Assembly: GCF_001691565.1 (NCBI RefSeq)
Contig: NZ_MAYO01000003.1
Location: forward strand, 1,054,001 to 1,118,000
Origin: Microbacterium oleivorans
GTDB lineage: Bacteria; Actinomycetota; Actinomycetes; Actinomycetales; Microbacteriaceae
DNA: 64,000 nucleotides
Reading direction: 5' to 3'
Shown: piece after piece, positions 18,683-26,483 of the stretch
Position numbering within the stretch: position 1 is the first letter of the stretch
Layout: every line of letters begins with the position of its first letter
Made by a program: the position numbers and the translations under genes
The notes under the pieces: generated by a model
Seen by the model: the letters and a program-made list of their open reading frames with translations, nothing else
Databases searched by the model: none
Told to the model about the DNA's origin: nothing

Positions 18683-20454
18683 GCGAGACCCGCCTGCGTG
18701 AGGTGGAGCTGCGCGTAGCGGCCGCCGCGCTCGAGCAGCTCGTCGTGCGAGCCGCGTTCGACGATCTCGCCCTTCTCGAGGACGACGATGACGTCGGCCT
18801 GCCTGACGGTCGAGAGGCGGTGGGCGACGACGAGGGTCGTGCGCCCCGTAATGAGGCGACCCAGGGCATCCTTCACGAGCTCCTCCGATTCGGGGTCGAG
18901 CGCGCTGGTCGCCTCGTCGAGCAGCAGGATCCGCGGGTCGCGGATGAGTGCGCGAGCGATGGCGAGCCGCTGCCGCTGCCCGCCCGAAAGACGCGCGCCG
19001 CGCTCGCCGACGACCGTATCCCACCCCTGTGGCTGATCCTGCACGAAGGCCCACGCGTTCGCGTCGCGGAGGGCCCGCTCGATGCGGGCGTCGTCGACGT
19101 CGCCGAGACCGTACGCGACGTTCTCGCGGATGGTCCCTTCGAACAGGACCGATTCCTGCGGCACAACCGAGACGAACCGGCGGACGGCGCGCAGATCGAG
19201 GTCCTGCATGTCGTTCCCGTCGAGGAATATGCGCCCGCCGGTGGGGCGGAGGAAGCCGAGGATCAGATTGAGCATCGTGGACTTCCCCGAGCCCGACGAT
19301 CCGACGAAGGCGACGGTCGCGCCGGCGGGGATGCGCAGATCGATCTCGTGCAGGGCGTCCTCGGCTGCGCCGGCGTACCGGTGCGAGGCGCGATCGAGGA
19401 GGAGGCTGCCGTCGACGGCGTCGACCCGCCACTTGCCGGCGTTCTGCTCGAGGTCGGGGTCCGCCAGCACCTCGGCGATGGAGCGCACCGACTCGAGTCC
19501 GCGCGCGCCGACCGGGATGAGCATGAGCAACTGCGTGAGCCCCTGAGTGAGCAGGGTGAAGTACGTCGACAGCAGCACCACTTCTCCCGGGGTGATGGGC
19601 AGGATGCCGGTGAGCGAGAAGGTCGCCGCGAGCACGAGGCATCCCACTCCGAGGAGCTGCATCGCGACCCACGACACCGAGGCGACGTGACCGTTGAGCA
19701 TGTCGAGGTGGAGCCCCGCGCGACGGACCCCGTCCGCACCGGTCGCGACGCGGGTGACGGCGGTCTGCTCGAGACCGTGCGCGCGGGTCACGGGGATCAG
19801 CGAGGCCATCTCGCCGACGCGGGCCGACAGCGTCTCGACCTCGCGACGGAACGACGCGTTGCGCGCGTGCGACCGTCGCCGCATCGCGTAGCGGATGCCG
19901 ATGGCGATCGGGACGGCGAGCGCGTAGACCGGCAGGAATGCGGGGACGGCGATCGCCGTCATGGCGATCGCGCCGATCATGACCATGGTCGCGGACAGGA
20001 GCGGATGCGTGACCTGCTGCAGCATGAGCTCGACGTTCTCGACGTCGCGGACGACCTTGGTCTGCACGATCGACGAGCTGATGCGCGTGTGATAGCCGAT
20101 CGACAGACTCTGCAGCCGCTCGGCGAGGGCGTTCCGGAGGTCGGCTCCGGTGTCGCGGACGACCGTCATGAAGCTGCGGGTGTAGAGGATGTGGTTCGGG
20201 TAGTTCTGCAGCAGCAGGACCGCCGCGACGATGAACCACCACATGACCTGCGACACGTCGCCGCGACCCGCCACGACATCGATGACCGCGGCAGTGATGA
20301 CCGGCAGGAACCAGAGCGGGATCTCCTTCGCCGCGAACGCGAGGACGGCCACCGTCATCCGTCCCGGACGACGCGCGAGCAGACGCAGCACCGATCGGGC
20401 GGGACGGTCGCCGTCGATGAGGCCATCCAGATGGGAAAGCGTTTTCCGCGTCAT
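18679..20454 (-). CDS. ABC exporter, fused membrane and ATPase half-transporter
   Basis: About 591 residues. A six-helix ABC exporter membrane domain (about residues 25-310) is followed by an ATPase domain with Walker A GSSGSGKST, Q-loop VVPQESVLFEGTIREN, signature LSGGQRQR, Walker B ILLLDEATS, and switch His in VAHRLSTVRQ. It would act as a dimer exporting an unknown substrate. ATG at 20454 (MTRKTLSH) or 20463 (three residues longer) are both possible, and neither has a strong SD. A LacI-type operator lies inside the first codons. It is co-transcribed with the GH43-like gene, which suggests sugar-linked control; the cargo is not known. Confidence 0.9.
   Translation of the reverse strand: MTRKTLSHLDGLIDGDRPARSVLRLLARRPGRMTVAVLAFAAKEIPLWFLPVITAAVIDVVAGRGDVSQVMWWFIVAAVLLLQNYPNHILYTRSFMTVVRDTGADLRNALAERLQSLSIGYHTRISSSIVQTKVVRDVENVELMLQQVTHPLLSATMVMIGAIAMTAIAVPAFLPVYALAVPIAIGIRYAMRRRSHARNASFRREVETLSARVGEMASLIPVTRAHGLEQTAVTRVATGADGVRRAGLHLDMLNGHVASVSWVAMQLLGVGCLVLAATFSLTGILPITPGEVVLLSTYFTLLTQGLTQLLMLIPVGARGLESVRSIAEVLADPDLEQNAGKWRVDAVDGSLLLDRASHRYAGAAEDALHEIDLRIPAGATVAFVGSSGSGKSTMLNLILGFLRPTGGRIFLDGNDMQDLDLRAVRRFVSVVPQESVLFEGTIRENVAYGLGDVDDARIERALRDANAWAFVQDQPQGWDTVVGERGARLSGGQRQRLAIARALIRDPRILLLDEATSALDPESEELVKDALGRLITGRTTLVVAHRLSTVRQADVIVVLEKGEIVERGSHDELLERGGRYAQLHLTQAGLA
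20434..20447. promoter_or_regulatory. LacI-type operator inside the 5' end of the ABC exporter gene
   Basis: GGAAAGCGTTTTCC, imperfect palindrome, lies at codons 3-7 of the exporter gene. Binding here would block elongation or, if the message is leaderless, initiation. Confidence 0.6.
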
Positions 20455-20528
20455 GCGTCCCATCGTAGGGGCGAGGGTTCGGGGCCGGAACCCCCTCGCA
20501 CGGTTGCGCCGCGCCGTGACGCGCGTGT

Positions 20529-20585
20529 TCCGGGGACGCGGGATGCCGCCTGCCGGGAGCCCGCGCGACCGGACGGGTCCCCGGA
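20529..20585. repeat. Palindromic intergenic element, family 2, copy 1
   Basis: Arms TCCGGGGAC (20529-20537) and GTCCCCGGA (20577-20585) flank a 39-base interior that begins GCGGGATGCCGCC. The same left arm and interior start recur at 20599 and 21033. Confidence 0.6.
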
Positions 20586-20598
20586 GTCCCGGGCCCGG

Positions 20599-20628
20599 GT
20601 GCTCCGGGGGCGCGGGATGCCGCCTGCC
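20599..20628. repeat. Family 2 element, partial copy
   Basis: GTGCTCCGGGGGCGCGGGAT and the following GCCGCCTGCC match the left part of the 20529 copy with few changes; no clean right arm is visible. Confidence 0.5.
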
Positions 20629-20664
20629 CCGGCATCCGGCGACACATCGGGTCTCCTGAGACCG

Positions 20665-20693
20665 TTGCCGCCCGCCGACGCCCGACGTACCGT
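20665..20693 (+). promoter_or_regulatory. Promoter of leaderless small membrane protein gene
   Basis: TTGCCG (20665-20670), a 17-base spacer and TACCGT (20688-20693) place the transcription start on the ATG at 20699. No SD is present. Confidence 0.55.
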
Positions 20694-20698
20694 GAATC

Positions 20699-21031
20699 AT
20701 GGCGATCATGGCACTGCGGCGATTCGCGCCGCTGATCATCGGCGCGACCGGGTCAGCGGTCCTCGTCGTGGCGACCGTGCTCCGCGCGGAGGCGTGGGTG
20801 CTGATCGCGGTCCTCGCCGCGACCCTCGCACTCGCGGCGCTCACCGCTGCCCGCCGATCGACGCGAGGCCCGGTCGCGCCGGAACTGTCGGCGTCCGACG
20901 CGTACTCCGACGCCTACCTCGGCCGCACGCCGCCCACCCATCCGACGATCGAGACCCGGCCGCAGGTCCAATACGGTCCGGGCTTGCCACACGACCCCCT
21001 GCACCTGCCGGAGTCCGGCGACCGCCGCTGA
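20699..21031 (+). CDS. Small membrane protein of unknown function
   Basis: 110 residues. Two hydrophobic helices lie at about residues 10-28 and 32-50 (FAPLIIGATGSAVLVVATVL and VLIAVLAATLALAALTAA), followed by a polar cytoplasmic or exposed tail rich in Pro and Tyr. The ATG at 20699 has no SD but sits at the predicted start of transcription of a good promoter, so it is probably leaderless. It is flanked by palindromic repeats and followed by the crcB pair. I do not recognise a family. Confidence 0.65.
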   Translation: MAIMALRRFAPLIIGATGSAVLVVATVLRAEAWVLIAVLAATLALAALTAARRSTRGPVAPELSASDAYSDAYLGRTPPTHPTIETRPQVQYGPGLPHDPLHLPESGDRR

Positions 21032-21035
21032 CACG

Positions 21036-21094
21036 TTCCGGGGACGCGGGATGCCTCCGAGCCACTGCATCCACGACACGCTGGGTCCCCGGAA
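21036..21094. repeat. Palindromic intergenic element, family 2, copy 2
   Basis: Arms TTCCGGGGAC (21036-21045) and GTCCCCGGAA (21085-21094), 10 bp perfect, with an interior that begins GCGGGATGCC as in the 20529 copy. It starts 5 bp after the small membrane protein stop codon and could also act as a terminator. Confidence 0.6.
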
Positions 21095-21102
21095 GCCCAG
21101 CC

Positions 21103-21131
21103 TTGGGCGCCACAAAGCGCGGGTCTATCGT
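21103..21131 (+). promoter_or_regulatory. Promoter of the crcB pair
   Basis: TTGGGC (21103-21108), a 17-base spacer and TATCGT (21126-21131), 34 bases before the ATG at 21166. No fluoride riboswitch fold was recognised in the short leader. Confidence 0.45.
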
Positions 21132-21165
21132 GGAACCGCCCGACCTTCCTCGACCCCGGGACCCG

Positions 21166-21654
21166 ATGACCACGCCAGCACCCGCACACGATCCGCACGG
21201 CGAACTCCCGGTCGCCAGCGATCTCGCAGCGCCCGGGCGTCCGGTTCACCTCGCCGGGTCGTCGATCCTGCTCGTCCTCGTCGGCGGCACCGCGGGCACG
21301 GCTGCCCGCGAAGCGCTCTCGCTCGCAATGCCGGCGGTGGGCGGCATCCCGGTCGCCATCTTCCTGATCAACATCGTCGGCGCCCTCTTCCTCGGTGTGC
21401 TGCTCGAGGCGCTGTCCCGTCGCGGGCCCGACGTCGGCCGGCGCCGGTCGTTGCGGCTGCTGCTCGGGACCGGCTTCGCGGGCGGGTTCACGACGTACAG
21501 TGCGCTCGCCGTCGACACCGGGCTGATGCTGACGGGCGGCCACGCCGCGGCGGGGGTCGGGTATGCGCTCGCCACGATCGCGGTCGGAGCACTGGCGACG
21601 GTGGCGGGCATCGCCCTCGCGGCCGCACGCCACCGTAAGCAGGCCATCCGATGA
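21166..21654 (+). CDS. crcB: Fluoride channel subunit CrcB/Fluc (first of pair)
   Basis: 162 residues with four membrane helices. Family motifs are FLINIVGALFLG (conserved Asn and Gly) and GFAGGFTTYSALAVD (GGFTT(Y)S). It has a polar N-terminal extension of about 25 residues. Fluc proteins form dual-topology dimers exporting fluoride; actinobacteria often carry two adjacent genes that form a heterodimer. The next crcB starts within its stop codon (ATGA), giving equal synthesis. Confidence 0.93.
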   Translation: MTTPAPAHDPHGELPVASDLAAPGRPVHLAGSSILLVLVGGTAGTAAREALSLAMPAVGGIPVAIFLINIVGALFLGVLLEALSRRGPDVGRRRSLRLLLGTGFAGGFTTYSALAVDTGLMLTGGHAAAGVGYALATIAVGALATVAGIALAAARHRKQAIR

Positions 21655-22034
21655 CGCCCCTTCTCTTCGTGGCGCTCTCGCTCGCGGGGGGCGTGGGCGC
21701 AGTGCTCCGCCTCATCGTCGACGGTGCGATCAAAACCCGCGCGCGGGGTGCGTTCCCCCTCGGCACGCTCATCATCAATGTGTCGGGCTCGCTCGTCCTG
21801 GGCTTCGTGACTCAGCTCGCCCTCAGCGGCAGCCTCGACGACGCGTGGCGCCTCGTGATCGGCACCGGCCTGTGCGGCGGGTTCACGACGTTCAGCACCG
21901 CGAGCTTCGAGACGGTCCGCCTCGTGCAGCAGCGCCGATACGCGCTGGCCTCGGTGAACGCGGTCGGGATGCTGGTGGCCGCCGTCGCGGCCGGTCTGTT
22001 CGGCATCGTGCTCGGCCGCCTGATCAGCGGATGA
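21651..22034 (+). CDS. crcB: Fluoride channel subunit CrcB/Fluc (second of pair)
   Basis: 127 residues, typical length, four helices. Motifs LIINVSGSLVLGF and GLCGGFTTFSTASFE are clear. ATG at 21651 overlaps the first subunit's stop by 4 bp, so the two subunits are probably made in equal amounts and assemble as an antiparallel heterodimer. It is a housekeeping pair, unrelated to the surrounding sugar genes. Confidence 0.95.
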   Translation: MTPLLFVALSLAGGVGAVLRLIVDGAIKTRARGAFPLGTLIINVSGSLVLGFVTQLALSGSLDDAWRLVIGTGLCGGFTTFSTASFETVRLVQQRRYALASVNAVGMLVAAVAAGLFGIVLGRLISG

Positions 22035-22050
22035 CGATCGGGCGGCGCAT

Positions 22051-22073
22051 GGGAAAGCGCTTGCTGGCATACT
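22051..22073 (+). promoter_or_regulatory. LacI-type operator and -10 box before the Gfo-DUF6807 gene
   Basis: GGGAAAGCGCTTGCTGG (22051-22067) with an AAGCGCTT core lies directly upstream of CATACT (22068-22073), so it occupies the promoter spacer. A -35 box is not clear. Confidence 0.6.
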
Positions 22074-22098
22074 CGAAGGAGCCGACGAAGGAGTCCCC

Positions 22099-24057
22099 GT
22101 GACCGTCCCCCGACGAACCCGCATCGTCCTCGCCGGAGCCCAGGGCTTCGGCACCGTCCACCTCGAGAACCTGCGCCGCCTCGGCGAGCGCGTCGAGCTC
22201 GTGGCCGTCGCCGACCCCACCCCCGTCCCGGCCGAGAACCTGCCGGCGGGCACGCAGGCCTTCGCCTCGCTCGCCGACGCGCTTGACGCCGTCGATGACG
22301 TCCACGTCGTCATCGTCGCGACCCCGCTGCACACCCATGCGGCGCTCGCGGGACTCGTCGTCTCGCGCGGCATCGACCTCTACCTCGAGAAGCCGCCCGT
22401 GCTCTCGTCGGCCGACTTCGCCGTCCTGGCAGATGCCGCCGCGGCGACGGGCGCGCGCGTCCAGGTCGGGTTCCAGAGCCTCGGATCGCTCGCGATCCCC
22501 GCCCTCATCGCCGACGAGTTCGGGCTCGGCCCCATCCAAGCGATCGGCGCCGTCGGCCTCTGGTGCCGCGACCTCGCCTACTGGTCGCGCAGCCGCTGGG
22601 CGGGCCACCGCACCCTCGACGGGTTCCCCGTGCTCGACGGGGTCGTCGCCAACCCGCTCGCCCACGCGACCGCCACCGCACTCGCCGTCGCGCAGTCGAC
22701 GGCGGCGTCGGACGTGAACCAGGTCACCGCCGACCTTTACCGCGCCAACGCCATCGAGGGGGACGACACCAGCGTCATCCGCCTGTCGACCGGCCGCGGG
22801 ATCCGCGTCACCTCCGCGCTGACCCTGTGCGCCGTGCAGGACGAGGACCCGTACGTCCTCATCCGCGGCACCCGCGGATCGGCGAAGTTCTTCTACACGG
22901 AGGACATCGTCGAGACCGCGGACCGTCGCGTCGAGTTCGGCCGCGTCGACCTCGTCGAGAACCTGCTCGACCACCGCGACCACGGCACGCCGATGCTCGC
23001 TCCGCTGCACGAGACGGGAGCCTTCGTCCGCGTGATGGACGCCGTCGCCGACACCGAGCCCGTCGCGATCGACGCGGCTCATGTGACCTGGAACGACGCC
23101 GGCCCGTCGCCGCGGGCTGTCATCACGGGCGCGCGGGACGCCGTGGAGCGGGCGGTGGACGCCGAGGCGACCTTCGCCGAGCTGCACGTGCCGTGGGCAG
23201 CGAAGACCGAGCCCGCTGTGCTGGCCGACCTCGCAGCGTCGGGCGAGTCGCGGCATCCGGTCGCCGTCCTCGTCGACGGTGCGGACGTGACCCGCTCGTC
23301 GAGCCCGCGCCCCTACCTGCACCCGGTGCGCACCCCGAGCGGCGTGGTCGTGTCGGACACGCACCCCGCCGACCACGACTGGCACCTCGGCATCAGCGTG
23401 ACGCTGCAGGACGTCTCGGGCGTCAACTTCTGGGGCGGCCGCACCTACACCCCCGGGCGCGACTACGTCTGGCGCGACGACCACGGACGCATCGTCGCCA
23501 CGCGCGTCGAGGGAGCGGCATCCGCTCTCGAAGCCGAGTTCGCGTGGATCGGCCGCGACGGTGCGCACATGCTGACCGAGCAGCGGCGGATGACGGTGGC
23601 CGATGCCGGGCCCCGCGCGAGCGCCATCGACCTGACGTTCTCCCTCGAGACGCGGTCCGGCACGCTGCACCTCGGCGGGCCGGGCAGCAACGGCCGGGTC
23701 GGCGGCGGCTACGGCGGACTCGCCTGGCGCCTGCCGGCCGCGACCGACGTCGACGTGCGCACGGCTTCGGCGCGCGGCGAGGACGCCGTGCACGGCACCG
23801 TCGCGCCGTGGCTCGCCTGGTCGGCGGGGTTCCCGACCGGCACCGCGACCGTCGCGATGGCGCCGCTCGACGAGGCCTCCGCCGCCGACCCCTGGTTCGT
23901 CCGGGTCGCGGGCTACCCCGGGATCGGCGCCGCTTTCGCCTGGGACCGGGCGGTCACCCTGACGCCCGGCATCCCCGTCGCCCGCTCGTACCGCCTGCTC
24001 GTCGCCGACGGCCGCCTCTCCGACGCCGAGGTCGTCGCCGCCCTTCGCCTCAGGTGA
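22099..24057 (+). CDS. Fusion: Gfo/Idh/MocA oxidoreductase plus DUF6807 (PmoA-like) domain
   Basis: 652 residues, about twice a normal Gfo/Idh/MocA enzyme. The N-terminal half has a Rossmann motif LAGAQGFGTVHLENL (from residue 11) and LYLEKPP (EKPP at 97-100). From about residue 385 a second domain follows with RPYLHPVRTPSGVVVSDTHP, DWHLG, and GVNFWGGRTY segments, as in DUF6807/PmoA-like proteins often encoded beside sugar oxidoreductases. The GTG start at 22099 has GAAGGAG at good spacing. It stands alone between crcB and a convergent permease operon, with its own LacI-type operator. Probably oxidises and further processes a sugar or glycoside; the specific reaction is unknown. Confidence 0.88.
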   Translation: MTVPRRTRIVLAGAQGFGTVHLENLRRLGERVELVAVADPTPVPAENLPAGTQAFASLADALDAVDDVHVVIVATPLHTHAALAGLVVSRGIDLYLEKPPVLSSADFAVLADAAAATGARVQVGFQSLGSLAIPALIADEFGLGPIQAIGAVGLWCRDLAYWSRSRWAGHRTLDGFPVLDGVVANPLAHATATALAVAQSTAASDVNQVTADLYRANAIEGDDTSVIRLSTGRGIRVTSALTLCAVQDEDPYVLIRGTRGSAKFFYTEDIVETADRRVEFGRVDLVENLLDHRDHGTPMLAPLHETGAFVRVMDAVADTEPVAIDAAHVTWNDAGPSPRAVITGARDAVERAVDAEATFAELHVPWAAKTEPAVLADLAASGESRHPVAVLVDGADVTRSSSPRPYLHPVRTPSGVVVSDTHPADHDWHLGISVTLQDVSGVNFWGGRTYTPGRDYVWRDDHGRIVATRVEGAASALEAEFAWIGRDGAHMLTEQRRMTVADAGPRASAIDLTFSLETRSGTLHLGGPGSNGRVGGGYGGLAWRLPAATDVDVRTASARGEDAVHGTVAPWLAWSAGFPTGTATVAMAPLDEASAADPWFVRVAGYPGIGAAFAWDRAVTLTPGIPVARSYRLLVADGRLSDAEVVAALRLR

Positions 24058-24117
24058 GCCTCGCGCGCGCGCGGGCGCGGCGCGGGCCCGGGGCGGGGCG
24101 GCGTGAGGCGGCAGGGC

Positions 24118-24186
24118 GTGCGAGGCGCGCCGGGGCGGGCGAGGCGCGCCGGGACGGGCGGGCGCGCGCGAGGCGCGCCGGGGCGA
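24118..24186. repeat. GC-rich short direct repeats
   Basis: GCGAGGCGCGCCGGG followed by RCG occurs three times within about 70 bases (near 24120, 24139 and 24169). Confidence 0.5.
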
Positions 24187-24231
24187 GCGGCGCGAGGCGT
24201 GCGAGCGGGCGCGCGGGGGCCACTCCCCCGT

Positions 24232-24314
24232 GTCCACATCATGTGCTCGCGCCGAGAACACACGTTCTGCACCGTGCACGACGTGTGTTCTCGTCGAGAG
24301 GACATGATCTGGAC
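24232..24314. repeat. 80-bp palindromic intergenic element, copy A
   Basis: Outer arms GTCCACATCATGTGCTCGCG and the reverse complement-like end GAGAGGACATGATCTGGAC, with an inner CACACGT/ACGTGTG pair. Lies between two convergent genes. Four more copies occur in the window. Confidence 0.8.
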
Positions 24315-24331
24315 AGCAGGATGCCGCCCAC

Positions 24332-24472
24332 GCCCGAACCCCGCGCACGCCCGAACCCCGCACACGCCCCGAACCCCGCGCACCCCGCGAACCCCGCGCA
24401 CATCCCAACCCCGCACACGCCCGAACCCCGCACACGCCCGAACCCCGCGCACGCCCCGAACCCCGTGCACGA
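24332..24472. repeat. Minisatellite of 16-17 bp units
   Basis: About eight imperfect head-to-tail copies of CCCGAACCCCGCGCACG. Unit length and variants (GCACACG, GTGCACG) suggest slippage. It does not encode a supported protein. Confidence 0.75.
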
Positions 24473-24506
24473 CGAAGGCGGCGACCCCGAGAGGTCGCCG
24501 CCTTCG
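24473..24506. terminator. Hairpin terminator between convergent genes
   Basis: CGAAGGCGGCGACC (24473-24486) and GGTCGCCGCCTTCG (24493-24506), a perfect 14-bp stem with a 6-base loop, 9 bases past the permease stop. It can serve transcripts from either side; no T-tract, as is common in actinobacteria. Confidence 0.85.
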
Positions 24507-24515
24507 CGTTCGGGC

Positions 24516-25433
24516 TTACTTGATGCCGGTGGTGGCGATGCCTCGGATGAGGAAGCGCTGACCGAACAGGAAGGCCAGGAACACCGGCACGAGCGACACG
24601 ACCGACATCGCGAACATCCCACCGAAGTTCGATGCCCCCTGCGCCGACATGAACTGCCGGAGCGCCAGCGGCACCGTGAACAGGTCGGGGTTGTTCAGGT
24701 AGATGAGGGCGCCGAAGAAGTCGTTCCACACCCAGACGAAGGTGAAGATCGCCGTCGTCGCGAGGGCCGGGGTCATCATCGGCAGCAGGATCTGCAGGAA
24801 GATGCGTGCGTGTCCGGCACCGTCGATGCGGGCGGCCTCGTCGAGGTCGCGAGGGATGCCGCGGATGAACTGCACCATCAGGAAGATGAAGAACGCGTCG
24901 GTCGCGAGCGCCTTCGGCAGGATGAGCGGCCAGAACGTGTTCACCATGCCCAGCTGGCTGAACATGATGTACTGCGGCACGATCACGATGTGCACGGGGA
25001 GCATGATCGTCACGAGCATGATCGCGAACATCGTGCGCTTGAAGTGGAAGTTCAGCCGGGCGAACGCGTACGCCGCCATCGAGCACGAGATCAGGTTGCC
25101 GACGATGGAGCCGGCGACCACGACGATCGAGTTCCACAGGTACGTGCCGAACGAGGGCGAGAGGGCGTTCCAGCCTTCGGTGTAGTTCGACACCTCGAAC
25201 GACAGCGGCCAGAGGCCCGGCAGGCGGAAGATCTCGTCGTTGGGTCGCAGCGAGCTGACGACCATCCACAGGAGCGGATAGAGCATCAGCGCTGACGTCG
25301 CGATGAGGAAGACGTGGCGGGCGACGACGCTCACCTTCGAGCGTCCGCCGAGGCCGGCGTTCTGCCGCCGCCGGATGCGCTGCCGTTCCTGGGCGAAGCG
25401 CCGGTCGCGGGTCGTGATCAGTTCAGTCGTCAT
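24516..25433 (-). CDS. Sugar ABC transporter permease (MalG type)
   Basis: 305 residues, six helices. The EAA loop reads DEAARIDGAGHARIFLQILL, and the C-terminus ends IRGIATTGIK. ATG at 25433 overlaps the upstream permease end by 11 bp. It is the distal gene of a two-permease operon and is followed by a strong hairpin terminator. Its binding protein is probably the one at 27865, on the other strand behind the esterase gene. Confidence 0.94.
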   Translation of the reverse strand: MTTELITTRDRRFAQERQRIRRRQNAGLGGRSKVSVVARHVFLIATSALMLYPLLWMVVSSLRPNDEIFRLPGLWPLSFEVSNYTEGWNALSPSFGTYLWNSIVVVAGSIVGNLISCSMAAYAFARLNFHFKRTMFAIMLVTIMLPVHIVIVPQYIMFSQLGMVNTFWPLILPKALATDAFFIFLMVQFIRGIPRDLDEAARIDGAGHARIFLQILLPMMTPALATTAIFTFVWVWNDFFGALIYLNNPDLFTVPLALRQFMSAQGASNFGGMFAMSVVSLVPVFLAFLFGQRFLIRGIATTGIK

Positions 25434-26358
25434 AGAACACCCACAGCTTGGAGAGAGCGAAGTTCACGGCCGTGAAGCCCGCGATGATGGCGACCAGCAG
25501 CCAGGCCATGGCCGAGGCGTAGCCCATGTCGAACGCCGTGAACCCCTTCTGGTAGAGGTACAGCGTGTAGAAGAGGGTCGAGTCCGACGGTCCGCCGGAT
25601 CCGCCCGAGATGATGAAGGCCTGCGTGAAGGCCTGGAACGCGCCGATCATCGACAGCACGAGGTTGAAGAAGACGATCGGGCTCAGCAGCGGCAGCGTGA
25701 TCGAGAAGAACTGGCGCGCGGGGCCCGCACCGTCGACGGATGCCGCCTCGTAATACATGACCGGGATCTGCCGGAGGCCCGCGAGGAAGATGACCATCGG
25801 GGCGCCGAAGCCCCACACGCTCAGCAGGATGATGGTCGACAGCGCGGTGTCGGGGTTCGAGATCCAGCCCGGCCCTTCGATGCCGAAGACGGCGAGGAAC
25901 TGGTTGACGATGCCGTCGACGCCGAAGATCTGCTTCCACAAGATGGCGACGGCGACCGACGAGCCCAGCAGCGACGGAAGGTAGAACATCGAGCGGTAGA
26001 ACGCGAGCCCGCGCAGCCCCTTGTCGAGCAGCAGCGCGACGCCGAGGGCCGCAGCCATCGCGAGCGGGACGCCGACTAGCACGTAGACGAAGGTCACACC
26101 GAGGGATGCCCCGAGTCGGGGATCCTGCGACATGCGCACGTAGTTGTCGAGCCCGATCCACTCCGGAGCGTTGAACAAGTCGTACTTCGTGAACGACAGG
26201 TAGAGTGACGCGAGGATCGGCAGCACCGTCACGAGGATCAGTCCGAGCAGCCACGGGGCCAGGAAGACGAGGGCCGCCTTCGTGTCCTTCGGTCGCTCGC
26301 GCGGGCCGCGTTTGCCGCCGCCTCGGCGAATCTGCGACAGCTCGCTGATCGCGCTCAT
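25423..26358 (-). CDS. Sugar ABC transporter permease (MalF type)
   Basis: 311 residues with six helices; the first is VFLAPWLLGLILVTVLPILA. The EAA loop reads EAASVDGAGPARQFFSITLP. ATG at 26358 has a near-perfect AGGAGG eight bases upstream, although the frame is open much further. The gene is divergent from the esterase gene at 26484, with a perfect 16-bp operator palindrome between them. Confidence 0.94.
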   Translation of the reverse strand: MSAISELSQIRRGGGKRGPRERPKDTKAALVFLAPWLLGLILVTVLPILASLYLSFTKYDLFNAPEWIGLDNYVRMSQDPRLGASLGVTFVYVLVGVPLAMAAALGVALLLDKGLRGLAFYRSMFYLPSLLGSSVAVAILWKQIFGVDGIVNQFLAVFGIEGPGWISNPDTALSTIILLSVWGFGAPMVIFLAGLRQIPVMYYEAASVDGAGPARQFFSITLPLLSPIVFFNLVLSMIGAFQAFTQAFIISGGSGGPSDSTLFYTLYLYQKGFTAFDMGYASAMAWLLVAIIAGFTAVNFALSKLWVFYDD

Positions 26359-26411
26359 CCGGGTCCTCCTCGACACTTCCGACGATCGTCTGCGACCGCC
26401 GTGACCACGCT

Positions 26412-26427
26412 CAGAAAGCGCTTTCTG
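26412..26427. promoter_or_regulatory. Perfect LacI-type operator palindrome between divergent genes
   Basis: CAGAAAGCGCTTTCTG is a perfect 16-bp palindrome located between the permease operon (minus) and the esterase (plus). A candidate plus-strand -10 box TACACT lies at 26434-26439. It could repress both directions at once. Confidence 0.75.
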
Positions 26428-26483
26428 TGACGATACACTATCGAGCGGAGCGCACAAGCGATCCCCGAAGACGAGGAGCCGCG

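Larger units (their letters stand above)
24058..24515. other. Intergenic region between convergent genes, repeat-rich
   Basis: No gene is supported. It holds three imperfect copies of GCGAGGCGCGCCGGGGCG in an extremely GC-rich stretch, one copy of the 80-bp palindromic element, a 16-17 bp tandem repeat and a strong hairpin terminator (entered separately). Confidence 0.75.

Noticed and set aside
21095..21166. Fluoride riboswitch upstream of crcB
   Set aside because: The leader between the predicted start site and the ATG is too short and shows no crcB-motif pseudoknot elements.
24232..24314. CRISPR array or insertion sequence ends
   Set aside because: The copies are kilobases apart and palindromic, with no spacers, Cas genes or transposase in the window.
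24103..24561. Coding frames over the minisatellite (Pro/Asn/His-rich repeats)
   Set aside because: Repetitive peptide arises from the 16-17 bp unit in all frames; no SD, and the frames run through a terminator and into an opposite-strand gene.
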